In this document: in pieces, positions 1-8,221 of the stretch | How positions within the stretch are numbered: the stretch's first letter is position 1 | How the letters are laid out: each line of letters opens with the position of its first letter | Assembly (NCBI RefSeq): GCF_003312875.1 | Contig: NZ_CP015163.1 | Location: 2,356,001-2,420,000, forward strand | Length of the DNA stretch: 64,000 nt | Source of the DNA: Amycolatopsis albispora | Lineage (GTDB): Bacteria; Actinomycetota; Actinomycetes; Mycobacteriales; Pseudonocardiaceae | Reading direction: 5' to 3' | Translations under genes and position numbers: made by a program | Notes under the pieces: generated by a model | The model's database searches: none | Seen by the model: the letters and a program-made list of their open reading frames with translations, nothing else | What the model was told of the DNA's origin: nothing

Positions 1-510
1 GAGCACCTCCAGGTGTCGACCGTGGTGACGCTCGGCGCGCTGCTGGCCGACACCCCGCACACCCGTCCCGTCCCGGTCACCGGCACCGCCTACGACGCGG
101 CCGCGGCCACCCGCTTCGGCCTGGAGCGCAACCGCTACCAGGGCCCCACCGGCATCGTCGGCGTGCTGCAGGACGCCTGCGTGCAGGCGGGCATTCCCGC
201 GGTGTCGGTGTGGGCGGCGGTGCCGCACTACGTCTCGCACCCGCCGTCGCCGAAGGCCACGCTGGCGCTGCTGCACAAGCTCGAGGACATCCTCGACGTG
301 GAGATCCCCCTCGGCGCCCTGCCCGAGCAGGCCGAGGAGTGGCAGCGCACGGTCTCCGAGATGGCCGACGAGGACGAGGAGATCCGCGACTACGTCCGCT
401 CGCTGGAAGAGCGGGACGCCGAGATCACCGTGGACGAGGCCAGCGGGGACAAGATCGCCGCCGAATTCGAGCGCTACCTGCGACGCCGCCGCCCCGGCGG
501 GTTGGGTTGA
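1..510 (+). CDS. PAC2 family protein (C-terminal part)
   Basis: The reading frame is already open at the first base, so the true start lies outside the window and only the last 169 residues are seen. The fragment has the glycine-rich GIVGVLQDACVQAGIPA stretch and the VPHYVSHPPSPKATLALL segment I associate with actinobacterial PAC2 (proteasome-assembly-chaperone-like) proteins, followed by an acidic helical tail rich in Glu and Asp. In actinobacteria such genes often lie near mshC, which here is about 18 kb away. The substrate or partner is unknown. A short hairpin (535-553, 8-bp stem) follows the stop. Confidence 0.75.
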   Translation, partial: EHLQVSTVVTLGALLADTPHTRPVPVTGTAYDAAAATRFGLERNRYQGPTGIVGVLQDACVQAGIPAVSVWAAVPHYVSHPPSPKATLALLHKLEDILDVEIPLGALPEQAEEWQRTVSEMADEDEEIRDYVRSLEERDAEITVDEASGDKIAAEFERYLRRRRPGGLG

Positions 511-565
511 TCGTTCCGCCTCCGCGGATAGTTGGTTTCGGCTCCGCCGAAACGGTGAGGTCGCG

Positions 566-1678
566 TTGAGCCGACCTCACGGAGTACTCGGGGTGTACCT
601 CGGCGGGCTGGTCGGGCCGTTCGGCGCGGGTGTGGTGGTGGCGATGCTGCCCGAACTCGCCGCCAGCTTCGGGACGACACCCGCCGGAGCGGCCTCGTCG
701 CTGACGGTCTACCTGGTCCCGTTCGCGGCGGTCATGCTGGTCTCCGGCACGCTCGGTGAGCGCTGGGGCGTGGCCCGCACCCTGCGGTTCGCCTACGCCG
801 CCTACGCCCTGACCGCACTGCTCGCCCTGGTCGCGCCCTGGTTCTGGCTGTTCATGACGGCCCGCGGGCTGCAGGGCGTGGCGAACGCGTTCATCACCCC
901 GCTCCTGCTCGCGCAGCTGGCCGCGGTCACCCCGCGTGACCGCCTGGGCCGGGCGCTCGGGCTGTTCGCCGCGATGCAGGCGCTCGGGCACACCACCGCG
1001 CCGCTGGTCGGCGGGCTCGCCGCGGAGGTGTCCTGGCCGTGGGCCTTCGCCGGGATCGCGGTCACCGCGCTCGCGCTGGCCTTCCTGCCGTTGCCCGCCG
1101 ACCCGGCACCCGTCACGGCCGGGGACCGCGCGGACTGGCGCTCGGTGGTCCGGGCGTCGGCGGTGCCGGGGCTGCTGGTGCTGGTCGGCTGGGGCTGCCT
1201 GGCCGGCCTGTCCTTCCTGGTCGCCTTCCGGCTGGAGGACGCCTTCGGGCTCAGTTCGGGTCCACGCGGGCTCGCGCTGACCGTGTTCGGCGCGGCCGGG
1301 TTCCTCACCGCCCGGCTCAGCGGCGCGTTCTCCGACCGGTTCGGCGCGCTCACCACGATGGCCACCGGCCTGCTCGGCGGCGCCGCCGTGGTCGCGGCGC
1401 TCGGGCTGGCCGGTTCGCTGCCGCTGCTCGTGGTGGCCTGGGCGGCGGGCGGCGTGGTCGCGCAACTGGTCTCGGTCGGCACGAACACCCTGGTGATCAC
1501 CCGCGCCGGGGCCGCGCGCAACGGCGCGATCTCGGTGGTGCAGGCGCTGCGGTTCCTCGGCATGGCCTGCTCACCGCTCGCCTTCACCGGCCTCTACCAC
1601 GCCGACCCGAGGCTGGGCTTCCTGCTGCCCGCCGCGGTGCTGGTCCTGGTGACCCCGGTGCTGGTGCGTGCCCGGTGA
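566..1678 (+). CDS. MFS transporter, DHA1-like (12 TM)
   Basis: A 370-residue, strongly hydrophobic protein with about 12 membrane segments. The loop between segments 2 and 3 reads GTLGERWGVARTLR, a variant of the MFS A-motif, so a proton-coupled exporter of small molecules is likely; the substrate cannot be read from the sequence. The TTG start at 566 is chosen because GTGAGG (555-560) sits five bases upstream; an in-frame GTG at 593 is the alternative. A small hairpin (535-553) lies just before the ribosome binding site. It is followed by a second, unrelated MFS pump on the same strand. Confidence 0.8.
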   Translation: MSRPHGVLGVYLGGLVGPFGAGVVVAMLPELAASFGTTPAGAASSLTVYLVPFAAVMLVSGTLGERWGVARTLRFAYAAYALTALLALVAPWFWLFMTARGLQGVANAFITPLLLAQLAAVTPRDRLGRALGLFAAMQALGHTTAPLVGGLAAEVSWPWAFAGIAVTALALAFLPLPADPAPVTAGDRADWRSVVRASAVPGLLVLVGWGCLAGLSFLVAFRLEDAFGLSSGPRGLALTVFGAAGFLTARLSGAFSDRFGALTTMATGLLGGAAVVAALGLAGSLPLLVVAWAAGGVVAQLVSVGTNTLVITRAGAARNGAISVVQALRFLGMACSPLAFTGLYHADPRLGFLLPAAVLVLVTPVLVRAR

Positions 1679-1772
1679 GCGCCCCCGTCAGGGGTTGTCC
1701 GACTTGAGGATGACTTCGAATCCGCCTTCACGCCGTCGTGCGGCACCATGTCGACCAGCGAGGATGATCGCC

Positions 1773-3287
1773 ATGGGGAGGACCGAGGCGCTGGTGCGCC
1801 GCCGCTGGGCGGTGCTGTCGATCCTGTGCGCCAGCCTGCTGCTGGTCTCGATCGACGCCACCGTGCTGCACATGGCGCTGCCCGCGATCGCCGGTGAGCT
1901 GCGCCCGGACGCCACCGAGCAGCTGTGGATCATCGCGGTCTACTCGCTGCTGGCCGCGCCGCTGCTGCTGGCCTTCGGCACACTCGGCGACCACTTCGGC
2001 AGGCGGCGCGTGCTGGTGCTCGGGTACGTGGTGTTCGGGCTCGCCTCGGTGGCCGCGGTGCTGGCGGTGAACGTGCCGATGCTGATCGCCGCGCGGGCGG
2101 TGCTCGGCGTGGGCGGCGCGATGATCATGCCCGCCACGCTGTCCATCCTGCGGCAGGCCTTTCCCGACCGGTCGGAGCGGCGCACGGCCATCGGCGTGTG
2201 GAGCGGCGTGGCCGGTTCCGGCGCGGTGCTCGGCCCGCTGCTCGGCGGCTTCCTGGTGCAGGAGTTCAGCTGGCACGCCGCGTTCGCCATCAACGTGCCG
2301 GTGATGCTGGCCGCGCTGCCGCTGACCTACTGGCTGATCCCCGAGTCGGCGGATCCGCCGGAGGGCCGGTGGGACCTGCTCAGCGCGCTGCTCGCCGCGG
2401 CCGGGGTGCTCGGCGTGGCGTTCGCGATCAAGCAGACCCCGCACGGCGGCTCGATGTCCGTGCTCGGCCCGGCCGCCGGGCTGGCGGGCGTGGCATTGCT
2501 GGTGGTGTTCGTCCGGCGGCAGCGGAAGCTGGTCTCGCCGCTGCTGGACCTCGCGTTGTTCCGGCGGCGCACGTTCAGCGTGGCGGTCGGCAGCGTGCTG
2601 CTGGTGATGCTGTCGCTGGTGGGCCTCGGCCTGCTGTTCGCCCAGTACCTGCAACTGGTGCTGGTGCTGGAGCCGCTGGAGGCGGCGCTGCGGCTGCTGT
2701 TCGTGATGGTCGCCGCGGTGGCGGGCAGCCTGGTCGCGGCGCCGCTGCTGCGCCGGTTCGAGGGCCGCGCGGTGACCGTCGCCGGGTTCGCCGCGGTCGG
2801 GCTGGCGCTCGGCGCGGCGGCGCTGTGGCTGGACACCACGGAGAACCTGTGGCTGCTCGGGCCGGTGCTGGTCGCCGTCGGCTTCGGCATCTCGGTGGCG
2901 CTGACCGCCGCCTCGGACATGCTGCTCGCCGCCGCGCCCGCCGAGCAGGCGGGTGCCGCGTCGGCGGTCGAGGAGACCGCGTACGAACTCGGTGCCGGGC
3001 TCGGCGTCGCGGTGCTGGGCAGCATCGCCGCCGGGGTCTACACCGCCGCTTTTCCCGCCGTGCCAGGGGTTCCGCCGCGGGAGGCGGAACTGGCCGGGCG
3101 CGGGCTGACCGACGCGGCCGAGGCCGCCTCGGTGCTTCCGGAGCCGGTCGCCGGGCAAGTGCTCGACGCGGCGCGCGGCGCGTTCACCGACGGCATGACC
3201 GTCGCGCTCGCCACCGGCTTCCTCACCTTCGCCGTGGCCGCCGTGGTCGCGGCCCGGCTGCTACCGAAGACAGGAGCTGCACGATGA
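1773..3287 (+). CDS. MFS drug transporter, DHA2-like (14 TM)
   Basis: The 504-residue protein has about 14 hydrophobic segments and begins RRWAVLSILCASLLLVSIDATVLHMALP in outline, the typical first helix of the DHA2/EmrB-QacA family, with the conserved acidic residue (ID-x-T-V-L). The A-motif is LGDHFGRRRVL. This predicts proton-driven efflux of drugs or a secondary metabolite. ATG 1773 is preferred: GAGG at 1760-1763 has a good 9-base spacing, while ATG 1764 would sit directly on it. The stop codon overlaps the start of the methyltransferase gene (ATGA), so the two are translationally coupled. Confidence 0.85.
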   Translation: MGRTEALVRRRWAVLSILCASLLLVSIDATVLHMALPAIAGELRPDATEQLWIIAVYSLLAAPLLLAFGTLGDHFGRRRVLVLGYVVFGLASVAAVLAVNVPMLIAARAVLGVGGAMIMPATLSILRQAFPDRSERRTAIGVWSGVAGSGAVLGPLLGGFLVQEFSWHAAFAINVPVMLAALPLTYWLIPESADPPEGRWDLLSALLAAAGVLGVAFAIKQTPHGGSMSVLGPAAGLAGVALLVVFVRRQRKLVSPLLDLALFRRRTFSVAVGSVLLVMLSLVGLGLLFAQYLQLVLVLEPLEAALRLLFVMVAAVAGSLVAAPLLRRFEGRAVTVAGFAAVGLALGAAALWLDTTENLWLLGPVLVAVGFGISVALTAASDMLLAAAPAEQAGAASAVEETAYELGAGLGVAVLGSIAAGVYTAAFPAVPGVPPREAELAGRGLTDAAEAASVLPEPVAGQVLDAARGAFTDGMTVALATGFLTFAVAAVVAARLLPKTGAAR

Positions 3288-3856
3288 CCACCACCGAGAT
3301 CAGGGCGGGCTGGCGCACCCCGGCGGCGCTCTACCGGCTGATCAGCTCACCCGCGCTGCGCGCGGCGTTCGGCTGGGACCTGCGTGGCCGCGACGTCCGC
3401 TGGGTCCGGCCGGTCGAGGGCATGACCTGCCTGGAGGTCGGCAGCGGCGGCGGGTTCTACACCAAGGCGCTGGCCCGGCACCTCGGCGCGGGCAGTGAGC
3501 TGATCGCGCTCGACCCCGACGCGGCCAGCCTCGAAGTGCTGCGGCAGCGGATGACCGGCGCGCCGGGCGCGCGGATGACCTACCAGGCCGGGGACGGCTG
3601 CGCCCTGCCGCTGCCCGACGCCAGCATGGACGCGTTGTTCTACGGCTACAGCCTGGAGGAGTTCGCCGATCCGCTGGCCGCGATCCACCACGCGCACCGC
3701 GTGCTGCGCCCCGGCGGGCAGCTGGTGCTGTTCCTGTGGCGGCCGGTGATCGGGCGCCGCCGCCGGGAGCCGGTGCTCGACCTGCTGGAGTCGTCCTTCA
3801 CCAGGGAGCGGGCCGCGGCCGGGCCGCAGAACATCCGGCTGTCCTACCGCCGCTGA
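3284..3856 (+). CDS. class I SAM-dependent methyltransferase
   Basis: The 190-residue protein has the glycine-rich SAM motif I (LEVGSGGGFYTKAL, about residues 47-60), an acidic motif II (LIALDPD) and a motif III-like VLRPGGQLVLFLW, as in UbiE/Methyltransf_11 enzymes. It overlaps the DHA2 pump by four bases and has AGGAG at 3272, so pump and methyltransferase form one operon. A role in modifying the exported compound or providing resistance is possible but unproven. Its last 13 bases overlap the 3' end of the convergent NTPase gene. Confidence 0.85.
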   Translation: MTTTEIRAGWRTPAALYRLISSPALRAAFGWDLRGRDVRWVRPVEGMTCLEVGSGGGFYTKALARHLGAGSELIALDPDAASLEVLRQRMTGAPGARMTYQAGDGCALPLPDASMDALFYGYSLEEFADPLAAIHHAHRVLRPGGQLVLFLWRPVIGRRRREPVLDLLESSFTRERAAAGPQNIRLSYRR

Positions 3857-6473
3857 CCGTTCTTGGGCCCCAGCACGTAGGAGAACCGGCGGATGCGGGG
3901 TTCCCACCGCTGCAACGCCGACACGTCGGGCAGGTTCACCGCGGCGGACACCCTGGCCAGCCCGGCGTGCAGGCGCCGCCAGTCGGCGAGCCGGTCGGGG
4001 GGCAGGGGCCCGGCGACCCGGTTCGCCCCGTCGTGGGGTTCGAGATCGTCGACGAACTCGTGCCAGCCGCTCGAGGGGGCCCGGTGCACCAGCCCGCCGC
4101 CGATCCCGCGTACCGGGTCCGGGCGGGTGTCGAGCACCGCGTTCAGCAGGCGCGCGTGCCCGGTGAGCAGCGCCAGCAGCAGCACCACCGCCTGGTACTC
4201 CCCCGGTTCGCCGTCCTGGCCGAGGAACGCCGACGCCGGGGTCAGGTCGCGGGTGGCCCGCACCATGCGGTACAGGTTCACCAGCCGCTTCGCCTCGCGC
4301 GGCGTGGCCACTACAGCGTCCAATGTGGACAGCACCTTCAGCTCGGGTTCGGTGAGCGGCCGCGGTTCGGGCATCCGCACGGCCTGGCGCTGTGCGTCCA
4401 CTTCGGACCCCGGCTCGATCTGGATGGCGCCCCGCGCCGGTTCGGCCGGCTTCGGCGAGGACCAGGTCACCGGCTCCCGCGGGGTGGTCCGCACCATCGA
4501 CCGCAGCAGCCTGCTCATCCCGTCCGGCGCCAGCCCCGGCAGCACCAGCGGGATGTTGACGATCTTCTCCAGGTAGTCCTCCGGGTCACGCCGTGGTCCA
4601 GGATCTCCGCGTAGTGGCTGCGCAGCGCGCGCAGCAGCCAGCGCGGATCGACGCCGACCACCACCACGAACAGTTCGAAGGCGAGCAGCAGGTGCACCGC
4701 CTGCAGCACCTCGGCCACCTGACGCGGGCTGCAGCGGTCCAGGTCGTCGATGTAGAGCACGATCCGGTCGACCGGGCGCGGGGTGTCGTCGCCGGGGTTG
4801 TCCCGCCACTCGGCCATCAGCGCGACCAGCTGCTCGAAGTCCTTGCGGATGGTGGAGATGATGCCGAGGTTGCCCGCGTAGGACTCGCTGCGGGCGCGGT
4901 CGGCGAGAAAGGTGTACAGCCGCCGCCCCGGGGTGAGCTGGGCGAGCTGCCTGCCGAGTTCTCCCACCTGGGAAACGACTTCGGCCAGCTGCGCCTCGGC
5001 GACACGTTGCCTCGCTTCGGCGGCACGCAGGGCTTCGAGCTTGTCCGGCAGTTCGGCTTCGACGGCCTGGGTGATGCCGGAGTGCAGGTCCTCGCCCAGT
5101 TCACGCAGGCCGCGCAGGCCCGAGCGCACGCGCGCGAGCACGGTGATGCCGGTGCCCGCGAACACGGTGAACAACACTGCCACCCCCGCCAGCCACTCGC
5201 GTGCCAGCGGGGCGAGCAGGCCGGCCACCAGGATCACCGCGGCCAGCGCGAGCGCGATCCTGCCGTGCCGTTCACCCGGCAGCCGCCGGAGCACGGCCGC
5301 GTCGTCGGCGGAGCCGGTCAGCTGCTCGGCGAGCAGCCTGCCCTGCTCGGCTTCTTCGGTGACGCCGAGCCTGCTCCACAACCGGTCCACCCGGTCGCGG
5401 AAGGCCGTCGAGTTCCGCAGCGCGGTGACGAGGACCTTGGCGCTGCGCTCGCGTCCCGCCGCCGCGGCGTCCACTTCGGACTGAAGCGTGGCGGCGGCGT
5501 CGCGTGCCTCCTCGGTTTCCGCTTCCAGCTGCTTGCGCTGGTCGAGCCGCAGGGCGAGTTCGGCGCGGATGCGCTCGGCGCGTTCCGGGGACTTCGCGTC
5601 CACCCCGGCCAGCTGCCGGAAGATCTCGTCGCCGAGGCTGGCCCACAGATTGCTGTCGGCGTAGTGCCAGGCGTTGAAGCCGATCTGCACGACGTCCTGG
5701 CAGTAGCGGTCCGGGTTCGCCGCGGACAGCCGCTCCACCTGCGCGCGGAGCAGGCCCATGAAGTAGCTCTTGCCGGAACCCCATTCACCGAACACCCCGG
5801 CGGACAACGGCAGCGGCGTGCTCCGGTCGGCGATCACCGTGGCCAGCATGGACACGTACGGCACGACGCCGAGCTGGTCCTCGGTCAGCGGAATGCTCTG
5901 GTTGGGATCGACCAGATCCCGGCTGACTCCCCCGGCCAGCTCTTCACCGGCGTGCACCCGGGAGAACGCCGCCCGGATCGCGGACACCGACGTCTCGGAC
6001 TTCCCGAAGAACACCAGCCGCCGGAGGTCACCGCCGGCCCGCTCGAGCTCCCGCGCCGCGGCGGAAACCACCGTCTCGGCGGCCACTTCGGCCGGATTGC
6101 CCAGGCGCCCGGCGGACAGCAACGGCATCCCGAGCGAGCTGACCTCCGAGCGGGCCGCCGCCGCCACGGCGGTCCGCACCGCCACGCCCGGCTCCCACGG
6201 TTCGCCGAACTGGGCCGGTGAGGCGACGAAGATCCCGAGCGGCGGACTCCCCTGGCCGCCCAGGTTCATCGTCCACGGCGACTCCGGGGAGATCGAGCCG
6301 AACGGGATGGCCTCCCAGTTCGTGCGGGGAAACCGCTCTCGGAGCGAGTCACCCAGTTCGCCGAGCGTGTCCCCCACCGGCACCACGATCGCGTCGAGAC
6401 CCAGTTCCCACGGGCGCCGCGTCCTGGCCACCCGGCATTCGACGGAACCGACCGTCCCCAGCAGTTCGTCCAC
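3844..6473 (-). pseudogene. macrodomain-KAP P-loop NTPase, frameshifted near 4588
   Basis: From GTG 6473 the first frame gives a macrodomain-like region (residues 1-170, DAIVVPVGD then a C-terminal VRRLVFFGK-type strand), a Walker A G-E-W-G-S-G-K-S (229-236), a coiled-coil stretch, two membrane segments near 400-445, and a Walker B IDDLDRC (DDLD at 576-579) followed by FVVVVGVDPRWLL, all typical of membrane-anchored KAP NTPases. Right after HYAEILDHG the frame is lost. The family's next motif, DPEDYLEKIVNIPLVLP, continues in another frame (about 4587 down to 3844) with 247 further residues. One missing or two extra bases at 4588-4590 explain this. It may be a real mutation or a sequencing error. 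KAP NTPases are linked to membrane signalling, and some to phage defence; this one has no obvious partner gene. Confidence 0.75.
4318..4330. repeat. GTCCANNNTGGAC palindrome, recurrent in coding DNA
   Basis: The 13-mer GTCCAATGTGGAC is one of five exact GTCCA-N3-TGGAC palindromes I found in the window. The others start at 9460, 26250, 45427 and 58783. One-mismatch versions start at 4396, 5469, 16133, 17694, 37708, 45259 and 56938. All lie inside genes, on both coding orientations, and bring unusually A/T-rich codons into very GC-rich genes. The function is unknown; a dispersed protein-binding site or a codon-context effect are the options. Confidence 0.6.
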
Positions 6474-6487
6474 GACCGCAGAACCTA

Positions 6488-6519
6488 CCGGGGAGGCCGT
6501 GCGCGCACGGCCTCCCCGG
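6488..6519. terminator. perfect 32-bp palindrome behind the polyesterase gene
   Basis: The bases 6488-6519 are a perfect inverted repeat of 16 bp with no loop bases left over (in RNA the centre GCGCGC would form the turn). It sits between the stop of the secreted hydrolase (6525) and the start of the NTPase gene (6473), both on the minus strand. No T-run follows, so it is a stable hairpin that probably ends or stabilises the hydrolase transcript rather than a classical U-tract terminator. Confidence 0.6.
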
Positions 6520-6524
6520 GGGAC

Positions 6525-7391
6525 TCAGCCGTTGGGGCAGGTGCTGCGGAACTCCTCGACCAGCGTGGACTTCGACGGCCCGGGGCAGAGGAACTGCTCG
6601 TAGCGGGTGTCGTTGTCCACGAACCGCTTCAGCCACGAGATCATGTACTTCGCCTGCGTGGTGTTCGGCGTGTTCGGGAAGAAGTGGCTGGCGTTGTTCA
6701 GCTCCAGGTACGCCTTGTCCGGCGCGCTGGTGAGCGAGGTGTAGAACGGCTCGGCGTGGCTGGACACCGGCGCCACCGAGTCCGACTCGCCGCCGATGAT
6801 GAAGGTCGGCACCTGGTCGGTGTTCCAGGTCTTGTCGGTGTTCCACGGCGCGAGCGGGATCGCCGCCTGCAGGCTCGGCCGCTTGACCGAGGCCTCCAGC
6901 GAGCCGCCGCCGCCCATCGAGTGCCCGGCCACGGCCAGCCGCGACGGGTCGATCTTGCTGCGGACGGTGCTCGGGCTCTGCTGGGTCAGGTAGTCCAGCG
7001 CGGCGAGCAGCTGGTCACCGCGGCTGGCCGGCTGGTCGTAGATGGTGTTCGTGTCGATGGTGATCACCACGAACCCCTGCGAGGCCAGCCGCCTGCCCAT
7101 CCAGGAGATGCTGGACTGGGTGGCGGTGAACCCCGGCGAGATGGCGAGCGCGCCGTAGGTGCCCTCGGCGGTGCTCGTCGGGTAGTAGACGGTGCCCCCG
7201 CCGAACCCGCTGACCAGGCTGGACACGGTGGTCTCCGCGGTGGAGAACGGTCCGGTGGGGGCTTCGATGCTGGAGGTGGTCGGGTCGGGACCGCGTTCGT
7301 ACGGGTTCTCGGCGGCGCTCGCGGCGGGGCCGGCGAACGTGGCCGCGCCCAGCGCGATGGCGAGCGCGGCACCGGTGAGTCGTTTGCGCAC
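6525..7391 (-). CDS. secreted polyester hydrolase / cutinase (PETase family)
   Basis: The 288-residue precursor has a signal peptide (residues 1-26, cut near [12 protein letters not shown]). The mature part follows type I bacterial cutinases such as TfCut2 and LCC from end to end: [24 protein letters not shown] with nucleophile Ser158, Asp204 (GESDSVAPV), His236 (NNASHFFPN), and a C-terminal Cys269-Cys285 pair for the conserved disulfide. The offset to TfCut2 numbering is a constant 28. Trp183 matches the substrate-clamp Trp155. Phe88 stands where TfCut2 and LCC have the oxyanion-hole Tyr60. Expected activity is on cutin-like and synthetic polyesters, outside the cell. It is divergent from a TetR gene, 139 bp away. 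Confidence 0.93.
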   Translation of the reverse strand: MRKRLTGAALAIALGAATFAGPAASAAENPYERGPDPTTSSIEAPTGPFSTAETTVSSLVSGFGGGTVYYPTSTAEGTYGALAISPGFTATQSSISWMGRRLASQGFVVITIDTNTIYDQPASRGDQLLAALDYLTQQSPSTVRSKIDPSRLAVAGHSMGGGGSLEASVKRPSLQAAIPLAPWNTDKTWNTDQVPTFIIGGESDSVAPVSSHAEPFYTSLTSAPDKAYLELNNASHFFPNTPNTTQAKYMISWLKRFVDNDTRYEQFLCPGPSKSTLVEEFRSTCPNG

Positions 7392-7530
7392 TTCGTTGTG
7401 CTCCTTCTGGGGTGGAACGTGACGGACGGTGCTGACTCTGGCACCCGCCGCGCCCGGCTGGCATCGGTGAAATCACCAGCCCGCGTGCGTTCACCCGTGC
7501 CGCGGACCGCCGCCGATAGGCTTTTCACTC

Positions 7531-8124
7531 GTGACCGCACCCGCCGAGGACCTCGTCCGCCGGGCCGCGCGCAAGCTGGTGCGCGGCGAACGGCTCGATC
7601 TGGGCACGCTCGCCGTCGAGGCCGGGATCTCCCGCGCCACCCTGTTCCGCCGCGTCGGCAACCGCGAGGACCTGCTCGGCGACGCGCTCTGGCTGATGTC
7701 CGAGCGCACCCTGGCCAAGGCGGTCCGGCGCTGGGAAACCACCGAGGGCCCGGTGGTGCGGGACGCCGAGGGCCGGTTGCGCTGCCTGACCGTGATGGGC
7801 TGGTACCGGGCCGACGTGGCGGCCTCGACCGGGCTGCGCGTGCTGCTGGACAACGAGCCGACCACGGCGATCCGGGTGCTCACCGATCCCCACGGCCGGG
7901 TGCAGCCGCGGGTGATCGCCGCCTACCGCGAGCTGCTCGCCCGCGACGTCGCCGACGGCGGCTTCACGCCGGTGGTCGACCTGGATTCGCTCAGCTTCGC
8001 GTTGGTGCGTCTGGGGGAATCCTTTCTCTACTCCGACGTGGTCGCGGCGGGCAGGCCGAACCTCGAAGCGGCGGCCAAGCTGCTGGGAGTTCTTGTCGAG
8101 GGCACGCCGGCGGCGGTGAGATAG
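7531..8124 (+). CDS. TetR-family regulator, QsdR-like
   Basis: The 197-residue protein has an N-terminal TetR HTH (LGTLAVEAGISRATLFRRVGNREDL, about residues 24-48). Its longer ligand-binding part resembles the QsdR group of actinobacterial TetR regulators, which control lactone or acyl degradation in Rhodococcus. It stands upstream of an acyl-CoA ligase gene on the same strand, with a perfect inverted repeat in the gap that is a good operator candidate. It is also divergent from the polyesterase gene. GTG 7531 gives the expected N-terminus. Confidence 0.8.
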   Translation: MTAPAEDLVRRAARKLVRGERLDLGTLAVEAGISRATLFRRVGNREDLLGDALWLMSERTLAKAVRRWETTEGPVVRDAEGRLRCLTVMGWYRADVAASTGLRVLLDNEPTTAIRVLTDPHGRVQPRVIAAYRELLARDVADGGFTPVVDLDSLSFALVRLGESFLYSDVVAAGRPNLEAAAKLLGVLVEGTPAAVR

Positions 8125-8140
8125 CCACCTTCGACGCTTG

Positions 8141-8165
8141 TGAAACACATCGCCTTGGTGTTTCA
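8141..8165. promoter_or_regulatory. inverted repeat, likely TetR operator
   Basis: TGAAACAC (8141-8148) and GTGTTTCA (8158-8165) form a perfect 8-bp inverted repeat with a 9-base spacer. It lies 17 bases behind the TetR stop and 56 bases ahead of the acyl-CoA ligase start, and is the only strong dyad in the gap. A size of 25 bp fits a TetR or FadR-type operator. Confidence 0.5.
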
Positions 8166-8221
8166 TGCGGACAGGCTCGCGTGTGCCTCCCGGACGCTGT
8201 TGTCCACTAAGGAGTGTCCCC

